NCBI RefSeq assembly: GCF_900110275.1
Contig: NZ_FODC01000010.1
Span: 1-64,000, forward strand
DNA length: 64,000 bases
Source: Duganella sp. CF517
GTDB lineage: Bacteria > Pseudomonadota > Gammaproteobacteria > Burkholderiales > Burkholderiaceae_D
Direction of reading: 5' to 3'
Both the position numbers and the translations under genes were made by a program. Under the pieces are notes generated by a model that searched no databases, was not told the DNA's origin, and was given only the letters and a program-made list of their open reading frames with translations. Positions 23,784-32,998 of this stretch are shown piece after piece (the first letter of the stretch is position 1; each line of letters opens with the position of its first letter).

Positions 23784-26700
23784 ATGTTCAATTTCGAACG
23801 TTCCGGCCTGAGCCAGAAACTGACCATCATTTCCGTGCTGTCGACGGGCAGTGCCTTGATGCTGGTGTTTATCGCCTTCGCCGTCACCTCGGTGCTCAGC
23901 CACACCGACGACGAGCGCAAGCAACTGTCGTCGCTGGCCGGCGTGATCGGCAACAACAGCATGATCGCGCTATCGCGCGGCGACCGCAAGCAAGCTGAGC
24001 AGACGCTGGCGACCCTGGTGGCGGAGGACGACATCCTGCAGGCGGCGCTGTACGACGGCGACGGCAAGCTGCTGGCGCGCTACGCGTCCGGCCAGTTGCC
24101 CGACCCGCAGCAAGCGCCGCCGCTGATCGAGATCCCGCCGGCCGGGCCGGAGGTGCGCAGCGAACGCACCGGTCCGCCGTGGGCGCCGGCGCTGCGCCTG
24201 CTGCGCGACGTCCCGGGCCGCGACGCGCCCGCCGGCAGCGTGCTGATCGAACGTTCGCAGACGCGCATGTGGGGCGACATCCTGAAAAACCTGGGGGCGG
24301 CGGCCGTGGCGGCGGTGCTGTCGTTCATGACGGCGCTGCTGATGGCGGCGCGCTTCAAGGGCAGCGTGGCCGAGCCGGTCGGCAAGCTGATCGCGGCGGC
24401 GCAGCAGGTCAGCCGCGGCCAGCCCACCGAGCGCATCATCCACCAGCGCAGCGACGAGCTTGGCGCGCTGATCGACAGCTTCAACGACATGCTGGCGCAG
24501 GTCGAGGCGCGCGACGGCGCGCTGGCGCAATACCGCGACCAGCTCGAGCGCCAGGTCGGCGTGCGCACCGAGCAGCTGGAAAAGGCCAAGAACGCGGCCG
24601 AGGCCGCCAGCCAGGCGAAGAGCGCCTTCCTGGCCACGATGAGCCATGAAATCCGCACGCCGATGAACGGCGTGCTGGGCATGACCGAGTTGCTGCTGGC
24701 CACGCGGCTGAGCGAGCAGCAGCGCCACTACACCAGCATGGTCAAGCGCTCCGGCGAGCATTTGCTGGTGATCATCAACGACATCCTCGACTTCTCCAAG
24801 ATCGAGGCCGGCAAGCTGACGGTCGAATACATCCACTTCAACTTCCGCGATTTGCTCGACGACATAGACAACGTCTTTTCGCCGCAGGCGCAGGCCAAGG
24901 GCATACGGCTCGAGCTGGCCATCGCCAACGACATCCCGGTGGCCATCCACGGCGATCCGAACCGCCTGCGCCAGGTGATCTTCAATCTGCTGGGCAACGC
25001 CGTTAAGTTCACCGAGAGCGGCAAGATCACCGTCAAGGTCGCCGTGGTGCAGGAGGATACGCAAACGGTCGGCCTGCGCTTCGAGGTGCACGACACCGGC
25101 ATCGGCGTCTCGAGCGAGGCGCGCTCGCGCATTTTCGATTCCTTCTCGCAAGCGGACGGCTCGACCACGCGCAAGCACGGCGGCACCGGCCTCGGACTGG
25201 CGATCTCAAAACAACTGGTGGAGCTCATGGGAGGCACGATAGGCGTCGACCATGCGTTAACTCAAGGGTCGATCTTTTGGTTTGCCGTAAATTTCGATAA
25301 ACCACGCGTCGATTTTGACGATCCTTCCAACACCAATTTGGGAATACGCGCTTTGATTGTTGACGAAAACCCCACCAGTCGCGCCGAACTGGAACGGCGG
25401 CTGACGAGCTGGCGCGTGCTCAGCACCAGCGCCTCGGCCACGCAAGCCTTGCAACAGCTGCGCCACGCCGCCTCGGCCGCGCAGCCCTTCGACGTCGCGC
25501 TGCTCGACATGGAGTTGCCGCGCACCAGCGGCCTGGCGCTGGCGGCGGCGATCCACGCCGACACCGGCCTGGGCGCCACCCGGCTGCTGTTGCTGAGCAC
25601 GGAGCGCAACGCCGCCGACCGGGTCCAGCAGCGCGAGGCCGGGGTCGCCTTTCAACTGATCAAGCCGCCACGCGAGTGCGACCTGTACGACTGCGTCGTC
25701 ACCCAGACCCAGATGCGCAGGGCCGAACCGGCGCGCCATGCGCCGCCGCCGGCCGCCCCGCAGAGCTTGCCGAACTTGCCGACCCCGCCGGCCCTGCCGG
25801 CCCGCTTGCCATCGTTCGCCCATGGCGACGAGCGGCCGATCCGCCTGCCGCATACGGGCGCGGCCTCGCCGGCCGCGCCGCCGCTGTCGACCTTCAGCCC
25901 GACCTTCAGCTCGAGCGCGGCGCTGCCGGCGCAGCGCGCGCGCAAGGGACGCAAGGTGTTGCTGGCGGAAGACAATCCGGTCAACGTCGAAGTGGCCAGC
26001 GCCATGCTTGAAGGCCTGGGCCTGGACGTCAGCCGCGCCTGCAACGGACAGGAAGCGTTGCGTTCGGTGCAGGCCGGCGACTTCGACCTGATCCTGATGG
26101 ATTGCCAGATGCCGGTGATGGACGGCTTTGCCGCCACCACCGAGATCCGCCGCCACGAGCAACAGCGCGGCCGTTCGCGCAGCCTGCCGATCATCGCCAT
26201 CACCGCCAACGCCCTGCAGGGCGACCGCGAATCGTGCCTGGCCGCCGGCATGGACGACTACCTGAGCAAGCCGTTCACGCAGCAGGCGCTGGGACAAACC
26301 ATCGGCCGCTGGATCACGCTGCCTCGGGTGGCGCCCGCGCCCCAGGGCGGTGCCGCCGAAGCGCCGGCGCCGCCAAGCCCATCCGACGCGGCCGAAACAC
26401 CGCGCGCCCCCGCCGCGACGCCCGACATGGCGGGGGCGCCGGTCGCGGCCGGCGTCGCGCCGCTACAGGAACCGCTGATCAACCGGCACGCGCTGGAAAA
26501 CATCCGCGCGCTCAGCGCCAGCAACGGCGACGCGCTGCTCGAGCGGGTGCTGCAGGCGTATCTGGAAGACACCCCGACCCATTTGCGCACCATCAAGTCC
26601 GCCATCGACAGCGGCAGCACCGTGCAGATACGCAAGGCGGCGCACAGCCTCAAATCGAGCAGCGCCAACGTCGGCGCCGATGCGCTGGCGCAGCGCTGCC

Positions 26701-26825
26701 GGGAAATGGAACAGCTGGGCCGCAACGATACCACCGCGGGCGCCGCCGCCCTGCTCGATGATATGGAACGATCTTTCCAGGCCGTACGGCAGGCATTGGG
26801 AGCTATCCTGGAAAAGGAAATTTGA
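23784..26825 (+). CDS. BarA-like hybrid sensor kinase (HAMP-HisKA-HATPase-REC-REC-Hpt)
   Basis: About 1013 residues from ATG 23784, the first Met before the first membrane segment (LTIISVLSTGSALMLVFIAF); the frame is open upstream to 23490. Order: TM1, periplasmic sensor about 40-165, TM2, HAMP, HisKA (FLATMSHEIRTPMNGVLGMT, phospho-His), HATPase (NLLGNAVKFT, GGTGLGLAISK), receiver 1 (VDENP, Asp in LLDMELPR), receiver 2 (LLAEDNPVN, Asp in LMDCQMPVMDG, Lys in LSKPF), Pro/Ala linker, Hpt (RKAAHSLKSSSANVGA). Receiver 1 is more divergent. The next gene is the likely output: a receiver-GGDEF-EAL protein starting one base after the stop. Confidence 0.9.
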   Translation: MFNFERSGLSQKLTIISVLSTGSALMLVFIAFAVTSVLSHTDDERKQLSSLAGVIGNNSMIALSRGDRKQAEQTLATLVAEDDILQAALYDGDGKLLARYASGQLPDPQQAPPLIEIPPAGPEVRSERTGPPWAPALRLLRDVPGRDAPAGSVLIERSQTRMWGDILKNLGAAAVAAVLSFMTALLMAARFKGSVAEPVGKLIAAAQQVSRGQPTERIIHQRSDELGALIDSFNDMLAQVEARDGALAQYRDQLERQVGVRTEQLEKAKNAAEAASQAKSAFLATMSHEIRTPMNGVLGMTELLLATRLSEQQRHYTSMVKRSGEHLLVIINDILDFSKIEAGKLTVEYIHFNFRDLLDDIDNVFSPQAQAKGIRLELAIANDIPVAIHGDPNRLRQVIFNLLGNAVKFTESGKITVKVAVVQEDTQTVGLRFEVHDTGIGVSSEARSRIFDSFSQADGSTTRKHGGTGLGLAISKQLVELMGGTIGVDHALTQGSIFWFAVNFDKPRVDFDDPSNTNLGIRALIVDENPTSRAELERRLTSWRVLSTSASATQALQQLRHAASAAQPFDVALLDMELPRTSGLALAAAIHADTGLGATRLLLLSTERNAADRVQQREAGVAFQLIKPPRECDLYDCVVTQTQMRRAEPARHAPPPAAPQSLPNLPTPPALPARLPSFAHGDERPIRLPHTGAASPAAPPLSTFSPTFSSSAALPAQRARKGRKVLLAEDNPVNVEVASAMLEGLGLDVSRACNGQEALRSVQAGDFDLILMDCQMPVMDGFAATTEIRRHEQQRGRSRSLPIIAITANALQGDRESCLAAGMDDYLSKPFTQQALGQTIGRWITLPRVAPAPQGGAAEAPAPPSPSDAAETPRAPAATPDMAGAPVAAGVAPLQEPLINRHALENIRALSASNGDALLERVLQAYLEDTPTHLRTIKSAIDSGSTVQIRKAAHSLKSSSANVGADALAQRCREMEQLGRNDTTAGAAALLDDMERSFQAVRQALGAILEKEI

Positions 26826-26826
26826 C

Positions 26827-28980
26827 ATGGCAACGCCCTTCTCCCCCAAGCGCGGTCTGGTGCTGGTCGCCGACGACGATCCCGTGATGCGCCTGCTGAT
26901 GCTGGAAATGCTGGCCCAGGTCGGCCTCGACGCCGTCGAGGCCGAGGACGGCGTGCAGGCGCTGGCCTGCTACCAGAGCATGGCGCCGGACCTGGTGCTG
27001 CTCGACGTCGAAATGCCCGGCATGGACGGCTTCTCGGTGTGCCGCGAAATCCGCCGGCTCGAAACGCATTCGGTGGTGCCCATCATCATGGTCACCGGCG
27101 GCGACGAGCTCGAATCGGTGACCAAGGCCTACGAGGCCGGCGCCACCGATTTCGTCTCCAAGCCGATCAACTGGCCCATCCTCGGCCACCGCGTGCTGTA
27201 CGTGCTGCGCGCCAGCGACGCCATCACCCGGCTGCGCATCGCCGACGCCCACCACCGCGCCGTGCTGGCGGCGATCCCGGACACCTTCTTCCGCATGAAC
27301 AAGGACGGTTTCTATCTGGACTACGAGCAGGGCCACGAGGCCAGCAGCGTGTTCTCCAGCGACAATTGCGTCGGCCGCCACCTGAACCAGGTGCTGCCCG
27401 ACGACATCGCGCGACACATGCTGGAAGAAGTGCGCACGGTGCTGGAGACCCAGCACATCCGCTCGCTCGACTACGAACTGCCGATCCCCGGCCCGGCGCC
27501 GCGCGTGCGCCACGGCGAGCACGCGGTGCCGTTGCCGGTGCGGCACTTCGAGGCGCGGCTGGTGGCCACCGGCCCCGACGAGGTGCTCGGCCTGGTGCGC
27601 GATATCAGCGAGCGCAAGCGCACCGAGGAACAGATCCGCCGCCTGGCCTACTGCGACAGCCTGACCGGCATCCCGAACCGGCAAGCCTTCCTGGAGACGC
27701 TGGAGGCGGAGCTGGCGCGCTCGCGCAAGGGCAACAAGAAATTCGCCGTGCTGTTCATGGACCTGGACGCCTTCAAGCGCATCAACGACACCCTGGGCCA
27801 CGACGTTGGCGACCATTTGCTGATGGCCGTGTCCGAACGCCTGCGCGAAACCACGCGCCCGAGCGACCTGGTCTCGCGCACCGAGGTGGGCGGCAACAAC
27901 CTGGCGCGGCTGGGCGGCGACGAATTCACCATTTTGATTCCCGACCTGGAACGGGTGGAAAACGCGCTCAACGTGGCGCACCGGGTCAAGGAAGCGATGC
28001 GCCGGCCGTTCCTGATCGAAGCCCACGAAATCTTCGTCACCGCCAGCATCGGCATTTCCTTGTACCCCGAGGACGGCGAGGATTGCAACTCGCTGCTCAA
28101 GTACGCGGACACGGCGATGTACCACGCCAAGAACTGCGGCAAGAACAACGCCAAGCTGTACAGCTCGTCGCTGACGATGCAGATCATGAGCCACGTCAAG
28201 CTCGAGGTCGGCCTGCGCAAGGCCTTGCAGAACGACGAACTGTATCTGCTGTACCAACCGCAGATCGACGTCGCCAGCGCCCGCATCGTCGGCGTCGAGG
28301 CGCTGGTGCGCTGGCGCCATCCGGAGCGCGGCGTGATCTCGCCCACCGAATTCATTCCGCTGGCCGAGGAGACCGGCCTGATCGTCCCGATCGGCGAATG
28401 GGTGCTGCGCACGGCGTGCCGGCAGGCGATGGCGTGGCAGGCGATCGGCAAGCAGCCGCTGCGGGTGGCGGTCAATCTGTCGGCCAAGCAGTTCAAGGAT
28501 GAGAATTTGACGCAGATCGTGATGTCGGCGCTGGACGACACGGGTCTGCCGGCCGACTTGCTGGAACTGGAGTTGACCGAAGGCACGCTGATGGACGACG
28601 CCCGCGCCACCATGGTCACCCTGGAACAGCTGCGCGCCATCGGCGTGTACCTGTCGATCGACGACTTCGGCACCGGGTATTCGTCGATGAACTATCTCAA
28701 GCGCTTCGACGTGCGGGCGCTCAAGATCGACAAGAGTTTTATTTGCGGGCTGCCGCAGGATTCGGAGAACGCGGCCATCACGCGCGCCATCATCGCGATG
28801 GCGCATGGGCTGAAGATGGCGGTGGTGGCCGAGGGCGTGGAGACCGACGCGCAGCTGGTACTGCTGGAGGAGTACGGTTGCGACATGGTGCAGGGATATT
28901 ACCTGGGCCACCCGTCGCCGCCGGAATCGATCACGCTGATGCTGAGCAACCAATGGGCGCTCTCGGCGCCGGCGGTTTAA
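26827..28980 (+). CDS. Response regulator with PAS-like, GGDEF and EAL domains
   Basis: 717 residues. Receiver domain 1-125 (LVADDDPVMRLLML, Asp in LVLLDVEMPGMDG, Lys in FVSKPI), a PAS-like region about 140-270, GGDEF about 280-440 (LTGIPNRQAFLE, RLGGDEFTI), EAL about 460-710 (EALVRWRHPERG, DDFGTGYSSMNYLKRF, AEGVETDAQ). Between RPSD and GGDEF there is a short insert (SRTEVGGNNL), which displaces the usual inhibitory site. ATG 26827 lies one base after the kinase stop, so the pair is an operon linking phosphorelay to c-di-GMP. Both catalytic motifs are intact. Confidence 0.92.
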   Translation: MATPFSPKRGLVLVADDDPVMRLLMLEMLAQVGLDAVEAEDGVQALACYQSMAPDLVLLDVEMPGMDGFSVCREIRRLETHSVVPIIMVTGGDELESVTKAYEAGATDFVSKPINWPILGHRVLYVLRASDAITRLRIADAHHRAVLAAIPDTFFRMNKDGFYLDYEQGHEASSVFSSDNCVGRHLNQVLPDDIARHMLEEVRTVLETQHIRSLDYELPIPGPAPRVRHGEHAVPLPVRHFEARLVATGPDEVLGLVRDISERKRTEEQIRRLAYCDSLTGIPNRQAFLETLEAELARSRKGNKKFAVLFMDLDAFKRINDTLGHDVGDHLLMAVSERLRETTRPSDLVSRTEVGGNNLARLGGDEFTILIPDLERVENALNVAHRVKEAMRRPFLIEAHEIFVTASIGISLYPEDGEDCNSLLKYADTAMYHAKNCGKNNAKLYSSSLTMQIMSHVKLEVGLRKALQNDELYLLYQPQIDVASARIVGVEALVRWRHPERGVISPTEFIPLAEETGLIVPIGEWVLRTACRQAMAWQAIGKQPLRVAVNLSAKQFKDENLTQIVMSALDDTGLPADLLELELTEGTLMDDARATMVTLEQLRAIGVYLSIDDFGTGYSSMNYLKRFDVRALKIDKSFICGLPQDSENAAITRAIIAMAHGLKMAVVAEGVETDAQLVLLEEYGCDMVQGYYLGHPSPPESITLMLSNQWALSAPAV

Positions 28981-28993
28981 GCCGGCGGCCGAA

Positions 28994-30586
28994 TCAGGCC
29001 GCCTGCGCCGCCTGTTGGAACACCGACACGTTGTCCACCATCGCTTGCGCCATTTGCCGCAGCGCGCCGGCGGCTTCGGCGCTTTCGCCCACCAGCAGCG
29101 CGTTCTGCTGGGTGGCCTGATCGATTAACGCCACCGACTCGCCGATTTGGCGCACGCCCTCGGTCTGCTCCCGCGTTGCCGAGCTGATGTCATTCATCAG
29201 CAAACTGACGCTGCGAATCGCCGCCACCGCGTCGAGCATGGTGGCCCCGGCGCTACCGGCGAGGGCGGCGCCATGGGCGACGCAATCGGCGCTGGCGCCG
29301 ATCAAGGTCTTGATCTCCTTGGCGGCCTCGGCGCTGCGCCCGGCCAGCATCCGCACCTCGCTGGCCACCACCGCGAAGCCACGGCCCTGCTCGCCCGCGC
29401 GGGCGGCCTCGACGGCCGCGTTCAGGGCCAGGATATTGGTCTGGAACGCGATCGCGTCGATCACCGTGATGATGCTGCTGATTTGCTTCGAGCTGCCCTC
29501 GATATTTTTCATGGTCGCCACCACCTGCCCGACGGCATCGCCGCCGCGCGCGGCGATTTGGCTGGCCCGGTTCGCCAACTCGTTGGCCGAGCAAACCATA
29601 TCGGCGTTCTGACGCACCGTCGAGCCGAGCTGCTCCATCGATGCGGCCGATTCCTGCAAGGCCGACGCCTGGCGTTCGGTACGCTCGCTCAACTCGTTGT
29701 TGCCGTGGCTGATGCGCGCGGTGGCGCTGGCCAGGTCCTCGGCGGTCGAACGCACCGCGCTGACGGTTTCGTTCAGGCTCGACTGCATGCGCCGCAGCGC
29801 CGCCAGCAACTGGCCGCTTTCGTCCACCGATTCCACCGCGATATGGTTGTCGAGCTTGCCTTCCGCGATGCTGGCGGCCACCGCCACCGCCACCCTGAGC
29901 GAACGGGTGATCTGGATGGTGATCAGCCAGGCCAGGGCGGCGGCCAGCGCCACGGCGGCCAGGCTGCAGGCGATCAGCGCGTTCCGCAGCGTCTCGTAGG
30001 TCCGCCCGGCCTTGTCGATCATCTTGCGCGAATGGAGGCGCGTGTAGTCGGCATAGGCGACCGTCGCCGCGGTCAGGCGCGTCAGCAGCGGACGGCAGCG
30101 TTCGACGATGTCGGCGGTGGCGCCTGCCTTATCCCGGGAGAAAGCGCGCCGGACGATCTCCAGCGCGACCGGCCCATACGCGGCCTCGACTTTTTCGATG
30201 TCCGCAAACAGGCGGCGGGCCTGGTCGAGTTCACCGCCGTTCTGCTGCAACATCGCCTTCAACGCGTCCATGTTGCGGCCAACGTCGCGGTGGTCGCGTT
30301 GGACTTGCGCATGTTCGGCGGCCATGTCCTGCGGCGAAGACGCCAGGATCAGGTTGCGGGCGGAGATCGCGCGCCGGTCCACGGCAGAGCTGATCTGCTC
30401 GACCAGCAGCGCGCGCGCCTGCACGCCGTCGACATAGTCGACGAACTGCCGATTGGCGCGTGACAGCGCCAGCAGGGAAATGCCAACGATCAGCAACAAT
30501 AGGACGATCAGCGCGCCAAAGGCCACGCCCAGCTTGTTTTTAACCGAGAAATTTTTAAACGAAAAACGGCCGCCGGTATGCTCCAT
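28994..30586 (-). CDS. Methyl-accepting chemotaxis protein
   Basis: 530 residues from ATG 30586, preceded by AGGGGAAGC. TM1 (about 16-42), a four-helix-bundle periplasmic domain to about 190, TM2 (about 195-215), HAMP, and a cytoplasmic signalling coiled coil with the hallmark tip (IDAIAFQTNILALNAAVEAARAGEQGRGFAVVASEVR, about 385-421). Methylation-type helices flank the tip and the C-terminus has no CheR-binding pentapeptide. Ligand unknown. Convergent with the GGDEF-EAL gene. The upstream 190 bases are AT-rich. Confidence 0.92.
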   Translation of the reverse strand: MEHTGGRFSFKNFSVKNKLGVAFGALIVLLLLIVGISLLALSRANRQFVDYVDGVQARALLVEQISSAVDRRAISARNLILASSPQDMAAEHAQVQRDHRDVGRNMDALKAMLQQNGGELDQARRLFADIEKVEAAYGPVALEIVRRAFSRDKAGATADIVERCRPLLTRLTAATVAYADYTRLHSRKMIDKAGRTYETLRNALIACSLAAVALAAALAWLITIQITRSLRVAVAVAASIAEGKLDNHIAVESVDESGQLLAALRRMQSSLNETVSAVRSTAEDLASATARISHGNNELSERTERQASALQESAASMEQLGSTVRQNADMVCSANELANRASQIAARGGDAVGQVVATMKNIEGSSKQISSIITVIDAIAFQTNILALNAAVEAARAGEQGRGFAVVASEVRMLAGRSAEAAKEIKTLIGASADCVAHGAALAGSAGATMLDAVAAIRSVSLLMNDISSATREQTEGVRQIGESVALIDQATQQNALLVGESAEAAGALRQMAQAMVDNVSVFQQAAQAA

Positions 30587-30732
30587 GATGCTTCCCCTAA
30601 AGAAATTATTGCATGGCGACACCTTAACATGAATTTGGGAAATTTGATTAATGTGATTTTTGAAAAACCAAATAAATCAATAATTCATGAATCGCCTGCC
30701 GCGCCGTTCTTGGCTTTAAAAGCAATAGTGAC

Positions 30733-30757
30733 AAAAAAACCCGCGCGCGGCGGGTTT
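30733..30757 (-). terminator. Terminator after the CoA-transferase gene
   Basis: On the minus strand AAACCCGC, CGCG loop, GCGGGTTT followed by T-run, 19 bases past the stop of the CaiB-type gene. Confidence 0.8.
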
Positions 30758-30775
30758 AATCGATCGACGCGGCGC

Positions 30776-32002
30776 TCAAAGGACGCCGTCCCGCCTCATC
30801 GCGGCGATTTCGTCGTCGCTGTAACCGAGCGAGCGCAGCACCTCGTCGTTGTGCTGCCCCAGCGTCGGGCCGATCCACTGCGTGCGGCCGGGCGTGGCCG
30901 ACAGCTTAGGCGAAATCGCCGGCAGCTTGACCGGCGTGCCATCGGCGAACTGGTGCTGCTCGAACATCCCGCGCGCCAAAAACTGCGGATCGGTCATCAT
31001 GTCGCGCACCGAATAAATTTTCCCGGCCGGCACATCGGCCGCTTTCAGCACCGTCAGCGCGCTGTCGATATCCTGCGTCGCGCACCACGCCTGGATGGCG
31101 TCGTCGATTTCCTGCGTGCGCCGCACGCGGCCGTCGTTGCGCTCCAGCTGCGCATCCCCGGCCAGGTCGAAGCGTCCCATGGCCAGCATCAGCCGCTTGA
31201 AGATCGCGTCGCCATTGCCGGCGATGACGATGTTCTCGCCATCCTTCGTCGTGTAGGTGTTGGACGGCACGATGCCCGGCAACGCCCCGCCGGTGCGCTC
31301 GCGCACCACGCCGGCATGATCGAACTCCGGCACCAGCGATTCCATCAGGTTGAAGACGGACTCGTACAACGCCACGTCGACCATCTGGCCCTCGCCTTCC
31401 AGCCTGCCGCCGGTGGCGTCGCGGTGCCGCAACGCCATCATCGCGCCGATCACGCCGTGCAGCGCCGCCACCGAGTCGCCGATCGACACGCCCACGCGCA
31501 CTGGCGGCCGGTCCGCGTGGCCGGACACGTAGCGCAAGCCGCCCATCGATTCGCCGATCGCGCCGAAGCCGGGCAGATCCTTCATCGGCCCGGTCTGGCC
31601 GAAGCCGGACAGCCGCACCATGATGGTGGCCGGATTGAGCGCCTTCAATTGCTGGTAGCCGATGTCCCATTTTTCCAGCACGCCGGGACGGTAGTTTTCG
31701 ACGACGATGTCCGCTTCGAGCGCCAGTTGGCGGGCGATGGCGCGGCCGCGCTCGCTCTTCATGTTGAGCGTCAGCGATTTCTTGTTGCGCGCCTGCACCG
31801 ACCACCACAGCGACGTGCCGTCCTTCAGCACCCGCCATTTGCGGATCGGGTCGCCGCCGTCGGGCGATTCGATCTTGATCACCTCGGCGCCGAACTCGGC
31901 CAGCATGCGCGCGCAGAACGGCCCGGCGATCAGCGTGCCCAGCTCCAGCACCTTGATGCCGGCCAAGGGGCCGGAAGACTTGGGGGATTTGGGATCGGTC
32001 AT
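30776..32002 (-). CDS. CaiB/BaiF-family CoA-transferase
   Basis: 408 residues from ATG 32002, overlapping the recR stop (ATGA). Family III CoA-transferase features: IKVLELGTLIAGPFCARMLAEFGAEVIKIE at the N terminus, then RNKKSLTLNMKSERGR, ADIVVENYRPGVLEKWDIGY (candidate catalytic Asp/Glu region), and LSGFGQTGP. Members move CoA between carboxylic acids (carnitine, formyl/oxalyl, succinyl and others). The acceptor cannot be told. It is last in the dnaX-ybaB-recR cluster. Confidence 0.88.
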   Translation of the reverse strand: MTDPKSPKSSGPLAGIKVLELGTLIAGPFCARMLAEFGAEVIKIESPDGGDPIRKWRVLKDGTSLWWSVQARNKKSLTLNMKSERGRAIARQLALEADIVVENYRPGVLEKWDIGYQQLKALNPATIMVRLSGFGQTGPMKDLPGFGAIGESMGGLRYVSGHADRPPVRVGVSIGDSVAALHGVIGAMMALRHRDATGGRLEGEGQMVDVALYESVFNLMESLVPEFDHAGVVRERTGGALPGIVPSNTYTTKDGENIVIAGNGDAIFKRLMLAMGRFDLAGDAQLERNDGRVRRTQEIDDAIQAWCATQDIDSALTVLKAADVPAGKIYSVRDMMTDPQFLARGMFEQHQFADGTPVKLPAISPKLSATPGRTQWIGPTLGQHNDEVLRSLGYSDDEIAAMRRDGVL

Positions 32003-32589
32003 GTCGCCCTGCGGTCCAGCATCGCGCGGGCGATGGTGCCGGCGTCGACGTATTCGAGCTCGCCGCCGACCGGCACGCCGCGCGCCAGGCGGCTGACGTT
32101 GAGCCCGCGCGCCTTCAGCAACTCGCTGATGTAATGCGCGGTGGCCTCGCCCTCGTTGGTGAAATTGGTGGCCAGCACCACCTCGGTGACCAGACCGTCG
32201 GCGGCGCGCGCCACCAGTTTTTCCAGGTGAATATCTTTCGGGCCGATGCCGTCGAGCGGCGAGAGCCGCCCCATCAGGACGAAGTACAAGCCCTTGTAGG
32301 TCAAGGTCTGCTCGATCATCAACTGATCGGCCGGCGTCTCGACCACGCACAGCAGGCGGCGGTCGCGCTGCTCGTCGGTGCACATGTCGCACACCTCGTC
32401 CTCGGTGAAGGTGTTGCACAGCGCGCAGTGGTGCACGGCGCTGACGGCCTGGTGCAACGCGCGCGACAGCATGTCCGCGCCTTCGCGGTCGTGCTGCAGC
32501 AAGTGGAACGCCATCCGTTGCGCCGACTTGGGGCCGACGCCGGGCAGACGGCGCAGCGCTTCCGTCAGAAATTCCAGCGATTTGGACAT
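31999..32589 (-). CDS. recR: Recombination protein RecR
   Basis: 196 residues, normal length. N-terminal helix-hairpin-helix (LRRLPGVGPKSAQRMAFHLL), C4 zinc finger (CALCNTFTEDEVCDMC), TOPRIM (LLCVVETPADQLMIEQT) and the C-terminal Walker-like LARGVPVGGELEYVDAGT. RecR acts with RecF/RecO to load RecA on gaps. The order dnaX-ybaB-recR is the common bacterial arrangement. Confidence 0.97.
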   Translation of the reverse strand: MSKSLEFLTEALRRLPGVGPKSAQRMAFHLLQHDREGADMLSRALHQAVSAVHHCALCNTFTEDEVCDMCTDEQRDRRLLCVVETPADQLMIEQTLTYKGLYFVLMGRLSPLDGIGPKDIHLEKLVARAADGLVTEVVLATNFTNEGEATAHYISELLKARGLNVSRLARGVPVGGELEYVDAGTIARAMLDRRAT

Positions 32590-32610
32590 ATGCCCGGACC
32601 GAGCCCTTGC

Positions 32611-32937
32611 TTAGAACGGCATCTTGAAGCCGGCCGGCAGATTCATGCCGGAGGTCAAGCCGCCCATTTTCTCGGCGGCGGTCGCCTCGGCCTTGCGCAC
32701 GGCGTCGTTGAAGGCGGCGGCGACCAGGTCTTCCAGCATGTCCTTGTCGTCGGCCAGCAGCGACGGATCGATCGACACGCGCTTGACGTCGTTCTTGCAG
32801 CTCATCACGACCTTGACCAGGCCGGCGCCGGACTGGCCTTCGACTTCGATCAGGGCCAGCGCTTCCTGCGCCTTTTTCATGTTGTCCTGCATTGCTTGCG
32901 CTTGCTTCATCAAGCCTGCCAGTTGGTTCTTCATCAT
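32611..32937 (-). CDS. ybaB: YbaB/EbfC nucleoid-associated protein
   Basis: 108 residues. MMKNQLAGLMKQAQAMQDNMKKAQ is the usual start, followed by the central beta-sheet GAGLVKVVMSCKNDVKRVSIDPSLL and an acidic dimer helix. It is a small homodimeric DNA-binding protein. Lies between dnaX and recR with short gaps, as in most proteobacteria. Confidence 0.95.
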   Translation of the reverse strand: MMKNQLAGLMKQAQAMQDNMKKAQEALALIEVEGQSGAGLVKVVMSCKNDVKRVSIDPSLLADDKDMLEDLVAAAFNDAVRKAEATAAEKMGGLTSGMNLPAGFKMPF

Positions 32938-32998
32938 GATGGAGTTCTCCGTGTTTGAATTAATAGGGATGTGATCGAGGATGTGAGCGAGGATATAA

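Noticed and set aside
28984..29003. Hairpin GGCGGCC/GGCCGCC as terminator between the GGDEF-EAL and chemotaxis genes
   Set aside because: It has no T-run on either strand and overlaps the end of the chemotaxis gene, so it may be chance in GC-rich sequence.
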